From: Candidatus Obscuribacterales bacterium
Lineage (GTDB): Bacteria > Cyanobacteriota > Vampirovibrionia > Obscuribacterales > Obscuribacteraceae
DNA: 64,000 nt
Direction: 5' to 3'
NCBI GenBank assembly: GCA_019637435.1
Contig: JAHBVO010000002.1
Coordinates: 1,403,519-1,467,518, forward strand
Numbering within the stretch: the first letter of the stretch is position 1; every line of letters begins with the position of its first letter. The notes beneath the pieces are model-generated. The model was not told the DNA's origin. It ran no database searches and was given only the letters and a program-made list of their open reading frames with translations. The position numbers were made by a program, and so were the translations under genes. Below, one piece after another: positions 25,967 to 35,739 of this stretch.

Positions 25967-27520
25967 GTGGGCTTTCCCTCTATCGATGGTACATTGAACA
26001 TGGCCGGTTCCGGGGAATTTAATGCGCACCCAACCGAGGACGCTAAATACTCTAGCTCTTCAGTTGAAACACCTGCGCTGGATTCGCAAACAGGTTTTCG
26101 CTACGGTCAAGTCTTCGCTGATAAATATGAGCTTCTAGACGTAATCGGAAGCGGTGCGATGGGAATTATCTATCGCGCTCGCCATCTGATTCTCGACAAG
26201 GTCGTTGCTATAAAGGTTCTTCATACGACTCAAGCTGATCCGAACTTGATTATGCGATTTCAGCGCGAAGCCAGAGCGGCAAGCAGTCTTAACCATCCAA
26301 ACGTTATCACCGTATATGACTTTGGGGTGCATGTCGAGTCCGCACCGTATATGGTGATGGATTATCTCCAGGGGAGAACGCTGGCTCAATACATTGAAGA
26401 GCGTGGACAGTTGTCACTTCGAGATACTCTAGATATCGTTGAACAGATTCTAGCTGCGCTGGCTCACGCCCAGAAGAAGAATATTTTGCACCGCGATTTG
26501 AAGCCCAGCAATATCATGGTTCTCGAAGAAGAGAATGAGCCGCGACTCGTGAAGCTTCTGGATTTCGGACTTGCGAAGCTGCTCGATCGTGACGATCAGG
26601 TCGCGCTCTCTGCAGTTGGTTCCGCGCTTGGAAGTCCCGCATACATGAGTCCTGAGCAGGCAACCGGATTGAGAGTCGATTGCCGAAGCGACCTTTATTC
26701 GCTCGGTTGCATGATGTATGAAATGATCGCCGGTCAGCCTCCTCTGCTGGGTGACTCGCCGATGGAGACGCTGGTGAATCGCCTGAATCAGAAGGCGCCG
26801 CCTTTGCGCGAGACGATTTTGAAAACGAAGAGCGCACGTGATTTCAATGCGTTGACGGATGTTCCGACAATAGTTGAGCTTTTCGTGGCTAAGCTTCTGG
26901 AGCGCGATCAGCGCGATCGGTTTCAAACCGCACAGGATGCACGAAATTATTTAAACACGATCTGGGAATACGTTGATCCGATCGAAACGTCCGAAGCTTC
27001 CTTCCGCGCGGCTAAGAAAACTACCAGCAGTCGCGCCACCGTAAAAGACATCAACGTCACGGACATATCGCGCGCCGCTCAATCTCGAGGCTCGACCTCT
27101 TCGTCGTCGAATGAACGAGTGGTCGAGAGTGAGATTTCTAAGTCTTCTGCTGCTCGCAGAGATTCGACGTCTTCGGGCGACATCAAAGACTCAACGTCTT
27201 CGGAACTCGAGCGTCTGTGCTCGACGTCGAGTCAAAATCTTTTGCGAATCACTTCTTCTGGTTCTCATAAACCTGCTCGTCCGCGCACGACTGCTCAGGG
27301 ATTGCGCAAGATTCAGCGTGAGAAAACTGCTTCGGTTCAAAAACAGGCGAGCAGCAAAACAGACATTCAGCTCGCTGACTTGATTAGCGAGTTCGAGCAA
27401 TTCTCGAATCGCCTGATTGATATTGCGCAGCAGTTTCGCCGCTCGAATCCCGGCTTATATTACGTGTCTATCGGATTGGCGGTAATCGCGCTGTTCGTGG
27501 TTCTTCTGATCCTGCGATAG
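25967..27520 (+). CDS. Ser/Thr protein kinase with C-terminal membrane anchor
   Basis: A 517-residue PknB-like kinase. Residues about 52-330 are the kinase domain: Gly loop GSGAMG (61-66), Lys83 in VAIKVLH, catalytic HRDLKPSN (175-182), DFG at 199-201 and GSPAYMSPEQ. All catalytic residues are present. Residues 335-480 form a Ser/Thr-rich linker, probably disordered and possibly autophosphorylated. A single transmembrane helix near 496-516 (GLYYVSIGLAVIALFVVLLILR) ends the protein, so the kinase is cytosolic and tail-anchored, without a sensor domain. The start is GTG at 25967; ATG at 26000 is also possible. Confidence 0.9.
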   Translation: MGFPSIDGTLNMAGSGEFNAHPTEDAKYSSSSVETPALDSQTGFRYGQVFADKYELLDVIGSGAMGIIYRARHLILDKVVAIKVLHTTQADPNLIMRFQREARAASSLNHPNVITVYDFGVHVESAPYMVMDYLQGRTLAQYIEERGQLSLRDTLDIVEQILAALAHAQKKNILHRDLKPSNIMVLEEENEPRLVKLLDFGLAKLLDRDDQVALSAVGSALGSPAYMSPEQATGLRVDCRSDLYSLGCMMYEMIAGQPPLLGDSPMETLVNRLNQKAPPLRETILKTKSARDFNALTDVPTIVELFVAKLLERDQRDRFQTAQDARNYLNTIWEYVDPIETSEASFRAAKKTTSSRATVKDINVTDISRAAQSRGSTSSSSNERVVESEISKSSAARRDSTSSGDIKDSTSSELERLCSTSSQNLLRITSSGSHKPARPRTTAQGLRKIQREKTASVQKQASSKTDIQLADLISEFEQFSNRLIDIAQQFRRSNPGLYYVSIGLAVIALFVVLLILR

Positions 27521-27746
27521 AAAAAGTCGGCATGTAGTTTGCATTCGCGACTGAATTTTTCAGTCGGAGCAGAATTTCAGTCGCTGAAGAATTCTACGCA
27601 GGCTCGCCACAGTTTATGTCTGATAACGACGGTGTGGCGCACAGGTCGTAGTCTGCCGGTAAGGTCTGATGGTCTTATAAGTCAAATATGTTTGATTAAG
27701 CCTAATAGAGTGTAATTATAGATAGGCTCTCTTCGGCGGCGGTTTC
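27521..27746. other. Intergenic region with a perfect hairpin
   Basis: CGACTGAA at 27548-27555 and TTCAGTCG at 27559-27566 form an 8-bp hairpin with a 3-base loop. The same core TTCAGTCG-CTGAA recurs about 12 bases later. It may end the kinase transcript or serve as a regulator site; no T-tract follows. No gene is seen. Confidence 0.45.
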
Positions 27747-29714
27747 ATGGCCTCTCGCTTAAATACCAAGTCCATATTAGCTCTCCTGGCTGCGTTCGTT
27801 GTGGTCGGGATTGCTTGCGTTTCGTGGGTGCCGTCGATTTTTCCGCTGGGACGCAGTCTTGAGATCTGGCTTGAGCAGCGGGTCGCGTTCTTCCAGGAAT
27901 TGCAGTTGGCGCAAGAAGGACTGCGCGATGCTGAGTTCAGCCATCATTCGTTCATTCTGACCGGCGACGATCGTTCACTCGATTCGTTCAACGAGGCGTC
28001 GAAGAGCATAAAGCATCATTTGTCGATGCTAAACAGCATGCGCCAGAGTGATCTCATGTTTGGAGAGAAGACTCGGAATCTCTCTGCGCGCGTTACTCTT
28101 TTGCTGGATGAATTGAAACAGTCTGCAGATGTTCGCAAGGCACAAGGACAGGGACCGGCAGAACAACTTATTCAGAAGAGCGGAGAAAATCGCGAACTGC
28201 GCGAAATTGTGCGGCAGATCGCGCGAATGGAAGAGGACGAGTTCGAGGCGGTGCGCAACAAGGCTGGCGAATACAACCGCATGATTGGACCCTACCCATG
28301 GATTGTTGTGATAGTCGTTCTGGTAGGAACAGGCGCGGTGACGATGCTCGCGCTTGGCGGTCGGCGCTCGGAAGCCAGCGATGCTGAGAAGATTGAACAG
28401 CTCACCAACGAACTCACTTTGACTAAAGAACAGCTCGATCGTCTCTCGAGAACCGATATGTTGACCGAGGTCAACAATCTTCGCGGGCTCGAAAAAGCAC
28501 TGGCCGTCGAGGAGAACAAGATTACTCGTGCCGGTGGTCATATGATTGCAGTGAGCGTAAACTGCGATAATTTTACTCAAATTAACGATAAGCTTGGTAT
28601 CGCGGCTGGTGACATCGTTTTGAAAGATGTTGCTCGCCGAATTCTGGCAACACTTCGTCCATCCGATCACGTGGCTCGCGTCGATAATCGCGACGAGTTT
28701 CTCGTGCTCCTGCCGGACACGCAGCTCGCCTACGGATTACGAGTGGCTGAGCGTATTCGCATGGCGGTTTCTGACAATCCAATGCACAATCTGCAGGAAG
28801 TTGTGCAAGTTACAGTCAGTATTGGCGTAGCGATGCTGCCCCATAAGGTCGCGAATGTGCAAGAGGTTTTGTCATTGACCCGTGGCGCATTGCGTCGCAG
28901 TAAAGTCACGGGCAAGAACAAAGTTTCTCTTGCCCGTGAGGGCGGTGGCGAAGCGGAGATGCCGCCCGGCAGCGATGAGGTTGTTAACAGCCTTCTCGAC
29001 ATAAGTAATTTTAGAACTGTTTATCAACCGATTATCGATCTGGCTACTGAGCAGGTTGCTGGTTTTGAAATTTATACTCGTGGTCCTGATGGGGCTTTCG
29101 AGAATCCGGGCGATCTGTTTAGAGTCTGCATCGATAACAACATTCTGACTCAAGTCGACTTGCAGTGCTTAAAACTGGGAATCGAAATGTCTGCTGACGT
29201 GGCTGAGAACATGCGGGTTCACGTCAATCTCTTTCCATCGACAATTCTTGATACGCCGATTGAACGTCTACTAGAAATTTTTCCGCAGGACAAGGGCGGA
29301 AGAACGTACTGCGTCGAGATCAGTGAGCAGCAATTTATTGGCGATCCGACTTTCATGCGAGAGCATGTTCAGAAGCTGCGTTCCGCTGGTGTGTTAGTTG
29401 CGATCGACGATATCGGTTTCGGCAGAAATTCACTTGAAACTCTGATCTTTTTAGAGCCGGATGTAATTAAAGTCGATAGAACTTATGTGACTGGTATCGC
29501 GGAAGATAAGTATAAGGTGCGGCTGTTGAAGCGGCTCACCAACGTTGCGAAATCGCTGGGTGCAGAAGTGGTGGCTGAAGGTGTTGAACGTCGTGAGGAC
29601 CTTCCCGTGTTGCAAGAACTGGGAATCCACTTTGCGCAAGGATTCCTCTGGGGCGAGCTATTGCAGGTCTTGCCGGCAAATCCGAAGGACCAGAGAACTT
29701 TGACGAAGCAGTAA
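27747..29714 (+). CDS. CHASE3-like/GGDEF/EAL membrane protein with altered motifs
   Basis: A 655-residue inner-membrane protein. One transmembrane segment near residues 9-30, a CHASE3-like helical sensor (about 40-170), a second segment near 184-206, a short coiled coil, then GGDEF (about 235-400) and EAL (about 420-650) domains. The GGDEF signature reads NRDEF (314-318), losing both glycines, so cyclase activity is doubtful. The EAL signature reads EIYTR (441-445); the metal-binding Glu, DDIGFG and VVAEGVE are kept, so phosphodiesterase activity or c-di-GMP binding is possible. The start follows GGCGGTTTC, a weak site. The next gene begins eight bases after the stop. Confidence 0.85.
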   Translation: MASRLNTKSILALLAAFVVVGIACVSWVPSIFPLGRSLEIWLEQRVAFFQELQLAQEGLRDAEFSHHSFILTGDDRSLDSFNEASKSIKHHLSMLNSMRQSDLMFGEKTRNLSARVTLLLDELKQSADVRKAQGQGPAEQLIQKSGENRELREIVRQIARMEEDEFEAVRNKAGEYNRMIGPYPWIVVIVVLVGTGAVTMLALGGRRSEASDAEKIEQLTNELTLTKEQLDRLSRTDMLTEVNNLRGLEKALAVEENKITRAGGHMIAVSVNCDNFTQINDKLGIAAGDIVLKDVARRILATLRPSDHVARVDNRDEFLVLLPDTQLAYGLRVAERIRMAVSDNPMHNLQEVVQVTVSIGVAMLPHKVANVQEVLSLTRGALRRSKVTGKNKVSLAREGGGEAEMPPGSDEVVNSLLDISNFRTVYQPIIDLATEQVAGFEIYTRGPDGAFENPGDLFRVCIDNNILTQVDLQCLKLGIEMSADVAENMRVHVNLFPSTILDTPIERLLEIFPQDKGGRTYCVEISEQQFIGDPTFMREHVQKLRSAGVLVAIDDIGFGRNSLETLIFLEPDVIKVDRTYVTGIAEDKYKVRLLKRLTNVAKSLGAEVVAEGVERREDLPVLQELGIHFAQGFLWGELLQVLPANPKDQRTLTKQ

Positions 29715-29722
29715 TAATTTAA

Positions 29723-30610
29723 ATGACGGAGAAGGAACAGAAATTTTCACTCGATGACGCGGTCTCTTCCGCATGGGCTAACCTGCTCGAAAACTTCTGG
29801 CCATATTTAGGTCTTTGGTCTCTTGCGAGTTTCTTGTCTGTTTTGCCGATGCTCGCAGGAACAGTCACCAACATGAATCCAGATTGGTGGGCGCTTACGT
29901 TCCTCTTCTCGCTTCTCGGTTCCGTCGTCCATGTGATCGCTGGTTTGCTCGGACGAATAAACGTTCAGATTCTGATTGTGCGCGGCAAGCCGGTCAGTTC
30001 GGACGACCTGTGGGGAGCTGCTAAAAGTTTCTTTCCGTACCTCGCTGCCACGATCTTTTATTGGTGGGTGGTGACGTTTGGACTATGCTTTCTCATTGTA
30101 CCTGGCATCATATTTAGTATCATGTTCATGTTTTACCCGTACTTCATGGCAGAACATAAGCTCGGCCCCATCGGAGCACTTAAAGCCAGTGCTGCCATCA
30201 CATCCGGTGCTATGTGGGAATTGTTCTTTTTGAACCTGATTCTTGGAATTTTGAAACTATTTGCACCTCTTGCATTCATTGTGGGAATCATTCCGGCCCA
30301 TATGTTTTCGGAGCTAGCGATCACGCAGGCGTACAGAATTCTTCTCGATAAGACGCCGGCGGCGGAATTACCGTTTCCATATTCAGCTGTCACTACCCCA
30401 GCTGGCTCATTGGATTGGGACGAAAAGATGGGATACGATGTACCGCTTGAGGATGCTCAAGCGCCTGGGGAGATATCGGATCTGACCTTACAGCAAGAGG
30501 CGGAAATCGGTGAAACAATAGATTTGCCCGATGAGAAGAGCTTTCAGGAGGTTTCGTCGACCGTTGACAACGAGCCTGGCGAAAATGACAAATCTAGCCA
30601 AGAGCACTAA
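29723..30610 (+). CDS. YciC/DUF975-like multi-pass membrane protein
   Basis: A 295-residue membrane protein with about five or six hydrophobic segments in residues 25-225. The middle part, FLIVPGIIFSIMFMFYPYFMAEHKLGPIGALKAS, has the PGI...LGPI-ALK arrangement common to DUF975/YciC-type proteins, whose function is unclear. The C-terminal 70 residues are acidic and soluble. The ATG at 29723 lies eight bases after the preceding gene, so the two are probably co-transcribed. Confidence 0.7.
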   Translation: MTEKEQKFSLDDAVSSAWANLLENFWPYLGLWSLASFLSVLPMLAGTVTNMNPDWWALTFLFSLLGSVVHVIAGLLGRINVQILIVRGKPVSSDDLWGAAKSFFPYLAATIFYWWVVTFGLCFLIVPGIIFSIMFMFYPYFMAEHKLGPIGALKASAAITSGAMWELFFLNLILGILKLFAPLAFIVGIIPAHMFSELAITQAYRILLDKTPAAELPFPYSAVTTPAGSLDWDEKMGYDVPLEDAQAPGEISDLTLQQEAEIGETIDLPDEKSFQEVSSTVDNEPGENDKSSQEH

Positions 30611-30677
30611 AATCAAATGCAGTTGTAGGCGGTGACCACGGAGTCAAGTTTACTGCTCCCGCCAATTGGAGGTAAAT

Positions 30678-31415
30678 GTGAGAGTTGATCGCGCAAACAG
30701 TTTGTTTCTAGCAGCTGTACTTGTTTTCAGTATTTCTGGTTCTGCATATGCTGATGAATCTGCTGCGGATTCAACGACTTCTGCCGATTCCTCTGCAACT
30801 GACGCCGCGCTTAATAAGCAGAAAACAATCGAAGGGCGCATTCAAGATGTCGCCGTCACGCTGGAAGCTGGTATCAAAGACTTGACCAAGTCTTTGCACC
30901 ACATGAAAAGATCTGCTTTCGACATTTTTGTGGAAGTTCAGCGGTCCAACATGGTCGTCGTTGGAGAGCCTGACGTCATCGGACCGATCATCATTCCAGC
31001 TATGCCGAATCCAACCGGAATGATTTCGACCGGTGGATTTCAACCGCCACGCAAGAAATTTCTCGATTACTTCATGTCACAAATCGATGACCTGATGAAG
31101 ATGACTCAAATTGAAGTGACGGCGCTGGTTCTACCTGCAGACGCAAACGATCAAGCGAAAGCTGAGATGAAGACGTTGTCGGATACGCTGGCCGTCCTTC
31201 CTCAAGATATCGATGCGTTGAAGGCTGTGACTCAGGGACCGGATTATGACAACATGGCGATCGCTCGTGCAGCGCAGCAGTTGCAGAACGATGTAGTCGT
31301 AATGGAAAAGGCTTCGAAGAAATTGAATTCGGAGGCGAAGAAGGATGAAAGCAGAGCCAAGAAGAGTGTTCGCGAGGCTGACGAAGCGTTGAAGAAAGAG
31401 CAACGCGGCAAGTAG
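30678..31415 (+). CDS. Exported helical protein of unknown function
   Basis: A 245-residue protein with a clear signal peptide (RANSLFLAAVLVFSISGSAYA, cut near residue 23), a short Ser/Asp/Ala-rich linker, and a helical domain with Pro-rich loop IIIPAMPNPTGM near 105. The C terminus is strongly charged and helical (KKSVREADEALKKEQ). It is probably periplasmic. I chose GTG at 30678 because GGAGGT at 30668-30673 sits just upstream. It ends next to the convergent rpiA stop. No family is recognised. Confidence 0.65.
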   Translation: MRVDRANSLFLAAVLVFSISGSAYADESAADSTTSADSSATDAALNKQKTIEGRIQDVAVTLEAGIKDLTKSLHHMKRSAFDIFVEVQRSNMVVVGEPDVIGPIIIPAMPNPTGMISTGGFQPPRKKFLDYFMSQIDDLMKMTQIEVTALVLPADANDQAKAEMKTLSDTLAVLPQDIDALKAVTQGPDYDNMAIARAAQQLQNDVVVMEKASKKLNSEAKKDESRAKKSVREADEALKKEQRGK

Positions 31416-31416
31416 A

Positions 31417-32127
31417 TCAAATTATCTGGCGCACTCCATCGTTCTCTCCGACAAGTACAAGGTCGGCGAGGTCGATGAAAAGCCCGTGTTCAACGACTCC
31501 TGGTGTGTTCGATAATTTGCGAGCCAGCGATTCTGCATCATCGATCAAACCGAAATCGCAATCCAGAATGTGGTTTTTCTCGTCCGTGATATACGTCGAG
31601 CCGTCTTTTGCCTTTCGTAAGACGGGCTTGCCGCCGATATCTTCGATGGCGATTTCAACTATAGGCTGGGAAAAAGGAACGATCTCAACTGGCACTGTGA
31701 ACTTGCCGAGCTTCTCCACAAGTTTCGTCGAGTCGACCATGATGATTACTTCTTTGGCTGCAAAGGCGACAATTTTTTCGCGTAGAAGTTTTCCACCGCC
31801 GCCTTTGATCATGTTCAGATTCGAATCAACCTCATCCGCTCCATCAACGTCGAGGTCGGGGTGAACTTCCTGGTCTAGAGAAATGAGTTCGATACCGACT
31901 TCTCGGGCAACCATCGCGGTTTCATCAGACGTCGGCACTCCCTTTATCTTTAAACCGTTTTTGACTCTCTCTCCGAGCATTCGCACAAATATTAGCGACG
32001 TCGAGCCGCTGCCGAGCCCGACTATCATGCCGTCTTCAATCAAATCAACGGCGGCTCTGGCGGCGTTTTGTTTTTCAACATCTGTCGACAAGGTTGTTCT
32101 CCTGACTGAGTTGGAAGCTTCTTGCAT
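31417..32127 (-). CDS. rpiA: Ribose-5-phosphate isomerase A
   Basis: A 236-residue enzyme interconverting ribose-5-phosphate and ribulose-5-phosphate in the pentose phosphate pathway. Family motifs are GLGSGSTS, GVPTSDET, DLDVDGADEVD (catalytic Asp) and KGGGGKLLREKI. Length is normal and the protein is cytosolic. A TTG at 32133 overlaps the stop of the upstream oxidoreductase (TTGA); the ATG two codons later (32127) is the more usual start. Either way the two genes are tightly coupled, a pairing I do not recognise as standard. Confidence 0.93.
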   Translation of the reverse strand: MQEASNSVRRTTLSTDVEKQNAARAAVDLIEDGMIVGLGSGSTSLIFVRMLGERVKNGLKIKGVPTSDETAMVAREVGIELISLDQEVHPDLDVDGADEVDSNLNMIKGGGGKLLREKIVAFAAKEVIIMVDSTKLVEKLGKFTVPVEIVPFSQPIVEIAIEDIGGKPVLRKAKDGSTYITDEKNHILDCDFGLIDDAESLARKLSNTPGVVEHGLFIDLADLVLVGENDGVRQII

Positions 32128-32129
32128 CG

Positions 32130-34349
32130 TCAACTTAGTGACTTTGCGGAGGTCTGGCTTTGAGAACCAGAACTTTTGTTGATTTCAATCCGAATGGGCG
32201 CGCTCTTGAACGCCGGAGTTTTTGAACGGACATCAATTCTAGATTTGATCAGAACGTTGGATTCAGGGTAATACATGGCTGCGACACCGGCACGAATATG
32301 GCCTTCAACAACTTCGATATTGTCCATGGAGCCTGCTTCTCCTCGCACGGTGACGCGCTGCCCATCCTTGAGCCCTAAACGTTTGATGTCTTCTGCCGCC
32401 ATTAAGATGCAGTAGCGATGAGGTACGCCGCGATAAATGTCATATTCTTCGTAAACGACGGTGTTGAATTGTCCCTCGGAGCGAATGGTCATCAGCATCA
32501 ATTCGTCCGGATCCAGGTCGGGAAGCGGTGTTTTAATCATGCTGGCCTTGCCGGTCGCTGTACTGAACGCTGGTGTGTGATAAATACGACCGCTGATTGT
32601 GAACTCTTCTTTGGTATCGTCTATGGTGCGCATTTTATCCCAGCCTGGAATAATTTCTCCAATAATTTTTCGCACCTCTCTGAGATCCTTGAGTCTCTTC
32701 CAATCAACAGGCTGAGTAGAGAGTACTCGATCGGCAATATCGCAGATAATGTCGGACTCCGAGCGAATCGGACCCTCGACGTTTGGGGTGCCGCCTTCTG
32801 AGATGCGAACATAATTGAACATAGACTCTTGCGTTGTTGGCTGAGGTTCTTCATCTCGGGCTAAAACAGGAAGAATCAATGTTGTTTGACCGCGTCCGTA
32901 AAAATGTCCGGGGTTCAACTTCGTAGAGAGATAAACCATCGTTTTGACTTTCTGCATGGCTCTGGAAGCCCAGTCGCTGTCTGGATTTGAACCCCAGAGG
33001 TTGCCGCCAAGGTTAAACAGGAATTGCAACTTACCGTTGTCCGCCGCTTCGACCATGGCGTGGGTATCGTATCCTTCAGTCGTCGGTAATTTCGCGCCGC
33101 CATATGCGCGTTCCAGCGCCTCACGAATACTATCTTGCAGTGCCGGTGAGTAACCGATGGAGCCTATGCCCTGTACGTTTGAGTGTCCTCTGATAGGCAT
33201 CATGCCTGCGCCGGGACGACCGATATGCCCGCTTGCAATAGCGAGATTGCACAGCGCAAGTACGTTGTCTACGCCCCACTGGTGATGCGTAATTCCCATA
33301 GCCCACGCAAAAATAGCGGCTTTTGAATTCGCCAGCTTCGCGGCTGTTTCATTAATGGTGGAACGGTCGACGCCACTATCTGTGGTGATTCTCTGCCAAT
33401 CGACACTGCGCACATGCTCGAGAACCTCATAGTGTCCATCGGCGTGCTGTGCCAGAAAATCCTGTTTGACTAAACCTTGCTCGTCCAGCTGTTTCAGGAC
33501 TCCAACGAGAAACGCTATGTCTCCACCTACTTTTGGTTGAACGAAAAGCGATGCTATTTTGGAACCCATCAACATTGATTTGACTTGAGATGGGACGAAA
33601 AATGTTTCAAGTCCCGACTCGCGGAGCGGGTTTACGACGATAATTTCTCCGCCGCGACCGCGCAGGTTTGCCAACTGCGTCATCAAGCGGGGATGGTTTG
33701 ACGCCGGATTGGCGCCGATCAGAAAGACGAGATCCGCTCGACCGATATCATCGAGATCGACCGTCGCGGTACCGGTTCCGAACGCCATCTTCAAACCGAC
33801 TCCGGATGCCTGATGGCAATAATAAGAGCAATTCATCGTGTGGTTGGAGCCATACACGCGCGCGAATGAGTGGAGCAAAAACGCGGCTTCGTTGGAGGAA
33901 CGACCGGACGCATAGAAAGCCGCTTCATCAGGCTGTGTTTCCTTCAATCGATCGCTTATGAGCGTGAGAGCGTCGTTCCATGAGATTGTCCGAAACTTGT
34001 TCGCACCAGGTTCCAATATAACCGGATAGCTGATGCGACCAGCGTCTTCAGCTTGTTTTGGCGTGAGCTTCATCAGCGCTTCGAGTGGGTTTTTCTCGAA
34101 GTAATCGGCGGGTAGTGCACCAATCATGTCGGCGACTTGCGCCTGAAGGCTTTTCTTGCAGACTTCCGGAAAATGACCGGCCTCGTTGACCATGCCGCCT
34201 TTCATGCCGCCCATGCCCAACGCGCATGTTTTGCAAGCATTGCGAGAGCGCATGCGCTGCCATAAGCGCCAGGGACCAACTTGCAGCGCCTTGCGAAGCG
34301 TGTATCTTATGGCTTGCCAACCGCCGCCAGGTATTGTTTTTCGAGGCAT
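32130..34349 (-). CDS. YdeP-like molybdopterin oxidoreductase
   Basis: A 739-residue molybdopterin-dependent oxidoreductase of the formate dehydrogenase alpha-like group represented by E. coli YdeP. Characteristic parts are the N-terminal CKTCALGMGGMKGGMVNE, SGRSSNEAAFLLHSFARVYGSNH, and the C-terminal cofactor domain with RSEGQFNTVVYEEYDIYRGV. Only a CxxC pair is present in place of the four-Cys FeS cluster of true formate dehydrogenases, and no fdhD, beta or gamma subunit lies nearby. The substrate is unknown; YdeP has been linked to acid resistance. No Tat signal is seen, so it should be cytosolic. Confidence 0.85.
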   Translation of the reverse strand: MPRKTIPGGGWQAIRYTLRKALQVGPWRLWQRMRSRNACKTCALGMGGMKGGMVNEAGHFPEVCKKSLQAQVADMIGALPADYFEKNPLEALMKLTPKQAEDAGRISYPVILEPGANKFRTISWNDALTLISDRLKETQPDEAAFYASGRSSNEAAFLLHSFARVYGSNHTMNCSYYCHQASGVGLKMAFGTGTATVDLDDIGRADLVFLIGANPASNHPRLMTQLANLRGRGGEIIVVNPLRESGLETFFVPSQVKSMLMGSKIASLFVQPKVGGDIAFLVGVLKQLDEQGLVKQDFLAQHADGHYEVLEHVRSVDWQRITTDSGVDRSTINETAAKLANSKAAIFAWAMGITHHQWGVDNVLALCNLAIASGHIGRPGAGMMPIRGHSNVQGIGSIGYSPALQDSIREALERAYGGAKLPTTEGYDTHAMVEAADNGKLQFLFNLGGNLWGSNPDSDWASRAMQKVKTMVYLSTKLNPGHFYGRGQTTLILPVLARDEEPQPTTQESMFNYVRISEGGTPNVEGPIRSESDIICDIADRVLSTQPVDWKRLKDLREVRKIIGEIIPGWDKMRTIDDTKEEFTISGRIYHTPAFSTATGKASMIKTPLPDLDPDELMLMTIRSEGQFNTVVYEEYDIYRGVPHRYCILMAAEDIKRLGLKDGQRVTVRGEAGSMDNIEVVEGHIRAGVAAMYYPESNVLIKSRIDVRSKTPAFKSAPIRIEINKSSGSQSQTSAKSLS

Positions 34350-34451
34350 TTTTCTGTTTCCGGTGCGCGGTAACGCCCAGTTCGATCCGGAGCCCTGTTA
34401 CTGAACCAATTATATAAGGTATGCTTTCTCACGTTACGAAGGAGCTCGTAC

Positions 34452-35633
34452 ATGAGAAATCTACAACGGTCCTACGTTGGAACCGCCCTGCTTGCCCTTT
34501 TCGCTCTGCTTGCGGGTTGTGTGCCGCAGACATCTGCGCAGCCCCAGATAAAGCGCCTCACGCTTCCGCCCGGGTTTCAAATCAGCGTCTTTTCTGACAA
34601 AGTGCCCGGCGCTCGCCAGATGGTGCTAGATGAGAAAGGGACTTTGTTCGTAGGCAGCATAATTCCAAATACCGTTTATGCGCTTCCAGACCGGAATCAC
34701 GATGGCAAAGCCGACGAAGTAATAACGGTCGCGTCCAATCTGAATCACCCAAATGGCGTCGCCGTGCGGAATGGTGCGTTATACATTGGTGAGATTCCAA
34801 AAATTACCAGATACGATGACATCGAAGGTCAGCTTAGTAAGCCGGCAGATGCTAAGGGTGCGCGCGCGTTTACCAGTAAAGTCGTGACCGACAAATTGCC
34901 GAATGTCGAGTGGCACGGCTATCGGTACATTCGGTTTGGTCCCGACGACCTGTTGTATTTTGGCGTTGGCGCTCCCTGTAATGTTTGCGAGAAGCCCGAC
35001 GAGCGCTTCGGCACCCTGATGCGGATGAAGCCGGATGGTAGCAACCTGGAAATTTTTGCAAAGGGGATTAGAAATACAGTTGGCTTCGACTGGCATCCTG
35101 AGACTAAACAGCTCTGGTTTACCGATAATGGTCGCGATTATCTCGGCGACAATTTACCGCCTGACGAATTGAATTGTGCGCCTGAAAAGGGCATGCACTT
35201 TGGTTTTCCTTATCGATACGGGAGCAATGTTCCCGATCCGGAATTCGGTGTAAAAGCGCCGAAAGGGTTAAAGTTTACACCGCCGGCGATGCCACTTGGT
35301 CCTCACGTCGCATCATTGGGAATGCGCTTCTACACAGGCAATATGTTTCCTGCAAAGTATAAAGGCAATGTTTTTATCGCCGAACATGGTTCATGGAATC
35401 GCGATAAGAAAATCGGCTATCGAATTCAAATGGTTACGCTGGAAAATGGAAAGGCTACGAAGTATGAGACGTTCCTGAGCGGTTTTCATCAGGGTGATGA
35501 TGCCTGGGGACGACCGGTAGATCTTTGCATGATGCCTGATGGTTCGATGCTGGTTTCCGATGATCGCTGCGGCGCGATTTATCGAATCTCTTACGCGGGA
35601 GATCGATCGGGACCGACCGCAAAGCCGAACTGA
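34452..35633 (+). CDS. Sorbosone dehydrogenase-like beta-propeller lipoprotein
   Basis: A 393-residue protein of the soluble glucose/sorbosone dehydrogenase (GSDH) fold. The signal ends in a lipobox LLAGC with Cys23, so it is a probable lipoprotein. The propeller follows (RLTLPPGFQISVFSDKVPGARQM, GIRNTVGFDWHP, LWFTDNGRDYLGDNLPPDELN, HGSWNRDKKIGYRI, WGRPVDLCMMPDGSMLVSDD). Relatives oxidise sugars with PQQ, although many family members are uncharacterised. GGAGCTCG precedes the ATG. Confidence 0.85.
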   Translation: MRNLQRSYVGTALLALFALLAGCVPQTSAQPQIKRLTLPPGFQISVFSDKVPGARQMVLDEKGTLFVGSIIPNTVYALPDRNHDGKADEVITVASNLNHPNGVAVRNGALYIGEIPKITRYDDIEGQLSKPADAKGARAFTSKVVTDKLPNVEWHGYRYIRFGPDDLLYFGVGAPCNVCEKPDERFGTLMRMKPDGSNLEIFAKGIRNTVGFDWHPETKQLWFTDNGRDYLGDNLPPDELNCAPEKGMHFGFPYRYGSNVPDPEFGVKAPKGLKFTPPAMPLGPHVASLGMRFYTGNMFPAKYKGNVFIAEHGSWNRDKKIGYRIQMVTLENGKATKYETFLSGFHQGDDAWGRPVDLCMMPDGSMLVSDDRCGAIYRISYAGDRSGPTAKPN

Positions 35634-35739
35634 AAGATTCCCTTAGCAATGCGCAATAGTTCTGTGCAACGCAGTAAAATAAACTGTTTTCAACTGGTAG
35701 CCCTTCGATCGACCGACTCTTTGAATCGAGGTAAGAAAA

